This document shows positions 33,537-38,467 of a stretch of 40,486 nucleotides of DNA, in pieces. The DNA is from Stenomitos rutilans HA7619-LM2 (GTDB lineage Bacteria > Cyanobacteriota > Cyanobacteriia > Leptolyngbyales > Leptolyngbyaceae): NCBI GenBank assembly GCA_019358945.1, contig JAHHIE010000062.1:1-40486 (forward strand), written 5' to 3'. A program made the position numbers and the translations under genes. Positions within the stretch are counted from its first letter, which is position 1. Each line of letters begins with the position of its first letter. The notes below the pieces were generated by a model. That model did not search any database, was not told the origin of the DNA, and saw only the letters and a program-made list of their open reading frames with translations.

Positions 33537-34628
33537 ATGAGTTGGGAAACTGTTCTTAGTGAGACCTATGCGGTGAATCCAGCAACGGAACCGCTGACAC
33601 TGCCCTATGACTTTCAGCCTTATTACCGCTTGATTGTGACGGCTGACTTGTTGACGGGGTTGGGCGTGAGAGAACCCGTTCTAGGATACTTACGGCAACT
33701 TTTGATGATACCTAGCATTGGCCCGGTGAAAGGGCGCACACTGGCTTTAACGCCCTTTCAGCAATTGTTCATACCTTCAACGGAACTGCCTTACAAGTTG
33801 ATTTATCAACCCGTGCAGAGGGATTTCAGCTTGAAATTAACCATTCAGGTGGAATCAACCATTGTGAGCACGGAGGGGACGGCTGATAACGGGCCAGTTT
33901 TAACGGCGATCGCGGCACTGCAAGAGCAGTTGGAGACATTACCAGGGACTGCCGAACCGATCGATTACGTGCCCCTGTTCACGCAAGTGCTTGCTGCACT
34001 GACGACGCAGGGCCAAGCTGTGAACGCCATCAGCAATCAAGTGGCAAGCGGCTTTGATGGACAGGTTGCGATCGCTACTGACCTGGCGGACGTGCAAGAC
34101 CAACTCACAACGCTTGTTGCCAGCGTCAACCAAATCCGAACCGTGTTGTCTCTGCCTACTCCCACCCCGACCCCGACTCCGACTCCGCCCCCACCAGCAT
34201 CACCAACCGTAGCGGGTGTCGCGTACACAGTCGCGCAGTCCTCTCGACGGCTGGACAATAATTTCTTCTTAGCCACGTATGCCAGCCTGACCGATGGCGA
34301 TTTTTCAACCGGGGGCGTGACTGCTGATGAGGGCACTAACTGGCTACAGGCGACTTTTCCCTACAAAGTGACCATTGCTCAAATCACGCTGAGCGGTGGC
34401 CGCATTGATGGGTATGGCGAATCGGATTTAGGGCAGAACGGGGGGATGTTGCAATATACCGTGGATGGTTCGACCTGGATTGATTTCCGAAGTGTTTCGG
34501 ACATTCCCGGCGCTGGGGCACCGCTACCTAAAACGGTTGCGTTCAACCTGTCACCAGCCATAGAAGCAACGGGTGTAAGGCTTTTCAAAGTGGGTGTGGT
34601 AGCCGTACCACGCTTTGAATTTCAGTAG
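33537..34628 (+). CDS. Spike-like protein with coiled coil, Thr-Pro hinge and discoidin-like tip
   Basis: The 363-residue protein has a beta-rich N-terminal domain (1-115), a helical coiled-coil-like section (about 120-200; TAIAALQEQLETLPG, QVAIATDLADVQDQLTTLVA), a rigid hinge of Pro-Thr repeats (about 205-222) and a C-terminal domain (about 225-363). That last domain has the layout of an F5/8 type C (discoidin) module: ATYASLTDGDFSTGG, NWLQATFPYKVTIAQITLSG, and MLQYTVDGSTWIDFRSVSDI. Discoidin modules bind carbohydrates or lipids on cell surfaces. An anchor, trimeric stalk, hinge and binding tip is the standard plan of a receptor-binding spike. The position at the end of the coupled block agrees. 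Confidence 0.75.
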   Translation: MSWETVLSETYAVNPATEPLTLPYDFQPYYRLIVTADLLTGLGVREPVLGYLRQLLMIPSIGPVKGRTLALTPFQQLFIPSTELPYKLIYQPVQRDFSLKLTIQVESTIVSTEGTADNGPVLTAIAALQEQLETLPGTAEPIDYVPLFTQVLAALTTQGQAVNAISNQVASGFDGQVAIATDLADVQDQLTTLVASVNQIRTVLSLPTPTPTPTPTPPPPASPTVAGVAYTVAQSSRRLDNNFFLATYASLTDGDFSTGGVTADEGTNWLQATFPYKVTIAQITLSGGRIDGYGESDLGQNGGMLQYTVDGSTWIDFRSVSDIPGAGAPLPKTVAFNLSPAIEATGVRLFKVGVVAVPRFEFQ

Positions 34629-34675
34629 AAACGGTCAGAGGGTGCGATGAAGTCAAATAACCTAGTCACAGAATC

Positions 34676-34876
34676 ATGACAGAGCCAACCTTCTGGATCG
34701 ACAGTGCGAAACTGAAGCCGATCGCCGCCGCGCTTTTCAGTTTGGCAAACCTTTTAGAGGACGCTTACCCTGGTTTGGGTGCCCAGTATGGTTGGGCACG
34801 CATCACGGACGCGAGTGAGCTAGCGAAAGCCCTGGAAGCGATGAGCGAGGCAACCAAGCCGGATGGATTGCAATGA
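34676..34876 (+). CDS. Small unrecognised protein (66 residues)
   Basis: The protein (MTEPTFWIDSAKLKPIAAAL, FSLANLLEDAYPGLGAQYGW, ITDASELAKALEAMSEATKP) is helical and mildly acidic. It has no membrane span or signal. Its stop overlaps the start of the next gene (ATGA), so the two form a pair. In this position, just after a spike and before a membrane-coil protein, it may serve in lysis or assembly, but nothing in the sequence identifies it. Confidence 0.55.
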   Translation: MTEPTFWIDSAKLKPIAAALFSLANLLEDAYPGLGAQYGWARITDASELAKALEAMSEATKPDGLQ

Positions 34877-35295
34877 ATTTAGATGCAAGCTTCATCACTG
34901 CGGTGGGTGGGTTGGCTTCTGGGGCTTTTGCTGCTTACTGGACGGCCAAAACGTTCTACTTGAAGCGACAGGACGAACTTCGAGAGCGCCAACGCCAGGA
35001 GCTAGCAGCAGCCCAGGCCGAAATCGATCGTCAGAAAGCCCAACGTCAGGCAGAACTGGATACCTACGCAGAAGGGAAAACAAAGGAATATGCCGCGCAA
35101 CGTGACTTCAATCACTTGATGAGGCAATATGAGGCACTGTCGATGAACCTCAACACGCTGCACGAGTTGGGCGATCGCAGACTTGATGGGATTGAGGATG
35201 ATTTGCGCGATGTGAAAGGACTGCTTCAGATGTTGGCTGTTGCTGTAGGGCAGACAGAAACGGGCATTCAGCGCTATTTGAAGCGTGAGGACTAA
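34873..35295 (+). CDS. Membrane-anchored coiled-coil protein (140 residues)
   Basis: An N-terminal hydrophobic segment (about residues 6-28, SFITAVGGLASGAFAAYWTA-KTF) is followed by a long charged coiled coil (about 30-75, ELRERQRQELAAAQAEIDRQ; KAQRQAELDTYAEGKTKEYA) and a helical end (LDGIEDDLRDVKGLLQMLAV). This is the shape of small phage holin-accessory, spanin-like or superinfection membrane proteins, but no lysin gene is adjacent. It ends 4 bases inside the convergent 172-residue gene. Confidence 0.6.
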   Translation: MNLDASFITAVGGLASGAFAAYWTAKTFYLKRQDELRERQRQELAAAQAEIDRQKAQRQAELDTYAEGKTKEYAAQRDFNHLMRQYEALSMNLNTLHELGDRRLDGIEDDLRDVKGLLQMLAVAVGQTETGIQRYLKRED

Positions 35296-35810
35296 TGACG
35301 ATCTCGTTCTAGGTCGTAAATAACTTTCTCCCACACCCATTGCTCAGTTTTGTGTGGATTTAGCCTGCGAGTGTTAGCTAGTAACCGATCGACAGTTTCA
35401 GCTTCACCATTTACCAGCGAAAGTAGTTGATTTCGTACCTCTCTAGCAACAGTAGGTTTTTTAGCTATTTTTGCGTCTACCAATGCATGAAGACGCTCTT
35501 CTTCCATGTCTGCAAGTGCCGATTCAATGCACCATAGCTCTGATTTGTCAGGGTTAAAAAGCTTGATGTAGTTGAGCGTTCGCTCTGTTTTATCAACTCC
35601 AAGAATGTCGATTAATTGCTGTTTTTTGGTTGATGGTAAAACAGTTGGAGACATTCTCATCGGAGACTGGTAAACTTTGCGCTTTGGTTGCACTTTTGGT
35701 TGCACTTGTAGACGTATTCCTTGAACAATTGAAGCGATACCAACTAGAGCCATGAAACCCCAAGCACCAAAAATGATTGCTACCAAGATGCTGATGAGAA
35801 GCAAAGTCAT
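35292..35810 (-). CDS. Membrane-anchored protein, paralogue of the gene at 2233
   Basis: The 172-residue protein has a strongly hydrophobic N-terminus (about residues 2-32, TLLLISILVAIIFGAWGFMA-LVGIASIVQGI), a basic linker, and two copies of a helical motif. The first is KQQLIDILGVDKTERTLNYI...NPDKSELWCIESALADMEEE; the second, NQLLSLVNGEAETVDRLLAN, TRRLNPHKTEQWVWEKVIYD, LERDRH. The second copy matches the only copy in the 121-residue chromosomal protein at 2233. The duplication within the protein and the second gene elsewhere suggest a mobile or expanding family. It is antisense to read-through from the structural-like block. Function unknown. Confidence 0.65.
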   Translation of the reverse strand: MTLLLISILVAIIFGAWGFMALVGIASIVQGIRLQVQPKVQPKRKVYQSPMRMSPTVLPSTKKQQLIDILGVDKTERTLNYIKLFNPDKSELWCIESALADMEEERLHALVDAKIAKKPTVAREVRNQLLSLVNGEAETVDRLLANTRRLNPHKTEQWVWEKVIYDLERDRH

Positions 35811-35834
35811 GGGAAAAATGGGATAGATACGACA

Positions 35835-35870
35835 AAGCCTCCCTAAATGGCTAGAGGGAGGCTTTTCTTA
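35835..35870. terminator. Strong hairpin terminator, works best rightward
   Basis: AAGCCTCCCT (35835-35844) pairs perfectly with AGGGAGGCTT (35855-35864) around a 10-base loop, followed by TTCTT (TTTTCTT counting the stem end). In the rightward direction it can end read-through from the 26973-35295 block. In the leftward direction only TTTG follows, so it would be weaker for the 36677-35929 genes. Confidence 0.75.
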
Positions 35871-35928
35871 TGGTTCCCAACGGTGGGAGAGTTGATCGCT
35901 TTGACTAGAGGATAAAAATCGTCAAACG

Positions 35929-36366
35929 CTAATCTTTGTACTCGTCCGGTCTCTTGTCTTTGGGATAGTTGCGGCGTGAGTCTGATGAGCCTTTATCGGT
36001 CTCCTCTGCCTTTGTATAACAACCATCTTCATCCCACGATCCACGCTTCCCATAGTCTCTAACAGCTTCATTCCCTACACGTTCTTCGTCATCAGTGTAA
36101 ATGGTGCGGCGGCCTCCGTGACCATCGTTGGCAAACAGCCTCCACCACGATTGGAAGTAGTTGGTGATGCCTTCGAGCGGGATATGGACGGTGCCACCAC
36201 TGACGAGTAGCCCGCGCATGATGCCGCTACCGTCAAAGGTCTCCTCCAGGATGACCCCGTTCCCAGCATCGATAGGCTTGAGAACAGCCGTATGCTGTTT
36301 GCCTGCAACGGTGTACTCATAGATGTGGACGAGGGTAAGCTGCAAGTCTTTCAGGTTCCACTTCAT
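35929..36366 (-). CDS. Unrecognised acidic protein (145 residues)
   Basis: From ATG at 36366 (MKWNLKDLQLTLVHIYEYTV) the protein has a beta-rich N-terminal half (AGKQHTAVLKPIDAGNGVIL; GGTVHIPLEGITNYFQSWWR) and a charged, probably disordered C-terminal half (YTDDEERVGNEAVRDYGKRG; SSDSRRNYPKDKRPDEYKD). The start overlaps the stop of the upstream 103-residue gene (TAATG on the minus strand), so the two are coupled. Function not recognised. It is probably expressed separately from the late block because it is on the opposite strand. Confidence 0.6.
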   Translation of the reverse strand: MKWNLKDLQLTLVHIYEYTVAGKQHTAVLKPIDAGNGVILEETFDGSGIMRGLLVSGGTVHIPLEGITNYFQSWWRLFANDGHGGRRTIYTDDEERVGNEAVRDYGKRGSWDEDGCYTKAEETDKGSSDSRRNYPKDKRPDEYKD

Positions 36367-36677
36367 TAGTTGGCCCCCCATGACTCTGCGCTTGCTGCAT
36401 AGCCATTAGCGCTATACGCACCATACGCAGCCTCACCAACAGTTGCAGTTGCAGCACTATCAGCTTGAGAACTGGCCTGTCGATAGTTGGTGCCATAGCC
36501 ATGCAGGTCACGGTAGACAGAAGCACCAGCCTGCTCTGCGGCGCGGTTGAGGTCTCCCCAGCGGTAGACGCAGTTGCCTTCACTGAGGGCAGGAGGAGGG
36601 GACGTGATTAAACCGGGCAATTGTGCCCCTAAAATGGCGGCGATCGTGGCGATCACCAAGCGTTGAAAAACTGACAT
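36366..36677 (-). CDS. Small exported protein (103 residues)
   Basis: The protein starts with a signal peptide (MSVFQRLVIATIAAILGAQL then PGLITSPPPALS) and a mature part rich in Ala, Tyr, Gly and Ser (GNCVYRWGDLNRAAEQAGAS; ATATVGEAAYGAYSANGYAA). AGGAGC lies 9 bases upstream of the ATG. As a leftward gene expressed beside the repressor, it could be a lysogenic-conversion or superinfection-exclusion factor acting outside the membrane. That role is inferred from position only. Confidence 0.6.
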   Translation of the reverse strand: MSVFQRLVIATIAAILGAQLPGLITSPPPALSEGNCVYRWGDLNRAAEQAGASVYRDLHGYGTNYRQASSQADSAATATVGEAAYGAYSANGYAASAESWGAN

Positions 36678-36776
36678 AGTTTAAATGCTCCTAGTTTGGG
36701 TAGATCGAACTGGGGGAAGTCGTCTTGGGGTTGTGTTGGTACCACTGCCTCAAGGCGCACTACTTTTGCTTAAAAC

Positions 36777-36806
36777 GCTGGAGTCTCATTAGGCTCCAGC
36801 ATTTTT
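36777..36806. terminator. Bidirectional terminator overlapping the repressor stop codon
   Basis: GCTGGAG (36777-36783) pairs with CTCCAGC (36794-36800), followed by ATTTTT on the right and preceded by TTAAAAC on the left, so it can stop transcripts both ways. The stop codon of the leftward XRE gene (36789-36791) lies in the loop. Confidence 0.7.
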
Positions 36807-37094
36807 GTATGGGCCTAAGTCGTCAGGCAGTTCCTCAATAGATAAACCGACAGAATCCAGCAACTTCTTTAGATTTTTGAGTTGCGGAATTGTAAACATT
36901 GCAGGTGTTATACCGCGTTCCCATCGGCTTACTGTGGCAATGCCTACGCCAAGGCGCTGTGCCAATTCCTGTTGAGAAATTGGAGCGCCGTGACCTTCCA
37001 TGTTTCCTATTAGCTCTCGAAGGAGTTTCAAGGGTGATTTGCCCTCTTCGACGTTGAATCCACTGGAATTTATCATATCATCGTAATCAATCAC
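36789..37094 (-). CDS. XRE-family (cI/Cro-like) repressor
   Basis: The 101-residue protein has a Cro/C1-type HTH at about residues 37-90: SQQELAQRLGVGIATVSRWE, RGITPAMFTIPQLKNLKKLL. There is no peptidase or dimerisation extension, so it is a minimal single-domain regulator. A GTG at 37094 gives the longest form; ATG at 37076 (MINSSGF) is an alternative. Neither has a good Shine-Dalgarno. Twin operator palindromes cover the GTG and the next 20 bases. The gene faces away from the five small rightward genes and the primase-helicase, the arrangement of a temperate immunity switch. Confidence 0.85.
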   Translation of the reverse strand: MIDYDDMINSSGFNVEEGKSPLKLLRELIGNMEGHGAPISQQELAQRLGVGIATVSRWERGITPAMFTIPQLKNLKKLLDSVGLSIEELPDDLGPYKNAGA

Positions 37095-37112
37095 CGTGAT
37101 TACTCACAGTGA
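37090..37112. promoter_or_regulatory. Twin operator sites at the repressor start
   Basis: ATCACCGTGAT (37090-37100) and TCACAGTGA (37104-37112) are both perfect short palindromes sharing TCAC-N-GTGA, with centres 13 bases apart. The first overlaps the GTG start codon of the XRE gene. They lie in the divergent region that must hold the promoters for repressor and early genes, consistent with self-regulation and control of the early genes. Confidence 0.65.
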
Positions 37113-37245
37113 TTTGTTTGAGGGTACAAGGTATTAGCGCGGGGAAAGAATTGCAGCCCTTGTCCCCGTGCTGATTCCACTAATCATCCATCCAACCGGG
37201 TGATTGACCAAACAGCCATCACGCGCAACCCATCAGGAGGGAATT

Positions 37246-37494
37246 TTGACTGACTTAGAACGACTGCAAGCGCAAGACGCGCAAATCGAAGAGGCAGAAA
37301 GCCGGAGGCAGGAAGACATCGAAGCGCAAATCATCGCCCTGTTTGTGCAACTCTCCCCAGGCAATCAAGCCGCACTACTCGAAACACTCGCTGATGAGGG
37401 CTTCTTCGATGAGGACGATGAAGTAGACGATCGCTTTGTTGTCGCAGGCACACCAGAAGACGCGGCACAAAAAGAGGGCATCCCTACTCACTAG
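37246..37494 (+). CDS. Early small acidic protein (82 residues)
   Basis: I choose a TTG start at 37246, 5 bases after a perfect AGGAGG (37236-37240 region), over an in-frame TTG at 37204 with no ribosome-binding site. The protein is acidic and helical (LERLQAQDAQIEEAESRRQE; DIEAQIIALFVQLSPGNQAA; LADEGFFDEDDEVDDRFVVA). Its stop codon is inside a perfect 11-bp hairpin (37476-37502). It is the first gene after the repressor switch. Acidic early proteins may mimic DNA or act as host-takeover factors, but no motif proves that here. Confidence 0.6.
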   Translation: MTDLERLQAQDAQIEEAESRRQEDIEAQIIALFVQLSPGNQAALLETLADEGFFDEDDEVDDRFVVAGTPEDAAQKEGIPTH

Positions 37495-37502
37495 GGATGC
37501 CC
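37476..37502 (+). promoter_or_regulatory. Perfect 11-bp hairpin over the stop codon of the first early gene
   Basis: GGGCATCCCTA (37476-37486) pairs exactly with TAGGGATGCCC (37492-37502) around a 5-base loop. The TAG stop is the first three bases of the right arm. No T-run follows (ATCCGTC), so it is more likely an attenuating or RNA-protecting structure than a terminator. Confidence 0.65.
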
Positions 37503-37551
37503 ATCCGTCATTGGTAAAAACTTTTAACACTACACAGGAGAATTTTAGCCT

Positions 37552-37758
37552 ATGCGACTCGAACCCCGCATCCATCTTTCACAGCCCCACTTCGAGCTTT
37601 ACCAGGACGTGACCCTCTGGCACCACGGACGCAGCGACAACACTCGTATCGTCCAGCGCTGGTACAACCCCGATGAAGAATGCTGGCTCTACCGTGTCTA
37701 TGGTAGTGAGCAGTTTTACACCGCTGATTGCCTTGAAAAGCGTGAGGCCGTGGCATGA
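37552..37758 (+). CDS. Early small protein (68 residues)
   Basis: The protein begins MRLEPRIHLSQPHFELYQDV and continues TLWHHGRSDNTRIVQRWYNP, DEECWLYRVYGSEQFYTADC. The Trp/Tyr-rich core with WYNPDEECWLYRVYG suggests a compact beta domain (SH3-like layout), as in several small phage-encoded proteins. AGGAGA lies 9 bases before the ATG. It is coupled to the next gene by ATGA overlap (37755-37758). Confidence 0.6.
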   Translation: MRLEPRIHLSQPHFELYQDVTLWHHGRSDNTRIVQRWYNPDEECWLYRVYGSEQFYTADCLEKREAVA

Positions 37759-37994
37759 GCGACGATTTAGCGTTTCCGGTCTATCAAGTTGACCCGGTGC
37801 ACCCAGGGCTAACAAAACGCGAACTCCTCGCAGCGATGATCTTTCAGGCAATGATTCGCAATGATTCAGACCTGCCGTTCGTTAACCCAGAGACAGATCC
37901 AGTGGTGACAGAGTTGATTCCTGTCTGGGCTAAAACTGCTGTCAAAGCTGCTGATGTCCTCATTGCCGCACTCGCAGAGAAGGAGGAAGGATGA
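37755..37994 (+). CDS. Early small protein (79 residues)
   Basis: The protein (MSDDLAFPVYQVDPVHPGLT, KRELLAAMIFQAMIRNDSDL, TELIPVWAKTAVKAADVLIA ending ALAEKEEG) has the layout often seen in phage ORFs of the form GLTKRE.LAA..L.......A..AV..AD.LI.AL, a common small early or pre-replication protein type. It is coupled on both sides by ATGA overlaps. Its biochemical role is unknown. Confidence 0.6.
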   Translation: MSDDLAFPVYQVDPVHPGLTKRELLAAMIFQAMIRNDSDLPFVNPETDPVVTELIPVWAKTAVKAADVLIAALAEKEEG

Positions 37995-38140
37995 AAGGTT
38001 ACAGCCTCCTGCCTACCTATCAGCACGACTACCACTGCCTTTCAGAGGTACTGCTGAAGCTGGTCTCCCTGACTCCAGCCCCAAGGCAGCTAAACCTTTT
38101 GGACGGGAACGATACAGCAGCATCGAGGTGGTATCGATGA
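37991..38140 (+). CDS. Early micro-protein (49 residues)
   Basis: The ATG at 37991 overlaps the previous stop (ATGA) and the TGA at 38138-38140 overlaps the next ATG. The product, MKGYSLLPTYQHDYHCLSEV then LLKLVSLTPAPRQLNLLDGN and DTAASRWYR, is not hydrophobic and is not recognised. The perfect fit between two coupled neighbours is the main evidence that it is translated. Confidence 0.55.
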   Translation: MKGYSLLPTYQHDYHCLSEVLLKLVSLTPAPRQLNLLDGNDTAASRWYR

Positions 38141-38340
38141 GCGATCGCACCACCCAAACCCTGACCAACCTGACCTATGAAGTCACAGCGATCGCTGCGG
38201 AACTCTACAAGTTCTACCAGCGCTTGCACCAAGTGGCCCCCAACCTAGTCAGTGCCAGCGAAGTGCACGACGCAGAGCAACGGCTCAACCGACTGCGAAC
38301 CATGTTCAAAGGGCTTCAGCAGCGAGCCAAACAAGATTGA
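38137..38340 (+). CDS. Early small helical protein (67 residues)
   Basis: From the coupled ATG at 38137 the protein is MSDRTTQTLTNLTYEVTAIA, AELYKFYQRLHQVAPNLVSA, HDAEQRLNRLRTMFKGLQQR, AKQD: amphipathic helices with no enzyme motif. A longer reading from 37954 would overlap two coupled genes and is rejected. It is the last gene before a strong terminator. Confidence 0.6.
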   Translation: MSDRTTQTLTNLTYEVTAIAAELYKFYQRLHQVAPNLVSASEVHDAEQRLNRLRTMFKGLQQRAKQD

Positions 38341-38369
38341 TGCTCATGCTCATCGCGTGACCATGCAAA

Positions 38370-38412
38370 AGCCGTAGGAGACACGCCAATGTCCCCTACG
38401 GCTCATTTTTTG
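38370..38412 (+). terminator. Terminator after the early small-gene run
   Basis: AGCCGTAGG (38370-38378) pairs with CCTACGGCT (38395-38403), extendable by imperfect GAGAC/GTCC pairs, followed by CATTTTTTG. It separates the five early genes from the primase-helicase, which starts 56 bases later. Confidence 0.8.
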
Positions 38413-38467
38413 AGGCTGTCGCGGCTCATCGATATGCCCCCATCCATTTCACCCAAAAGAAACCAAG

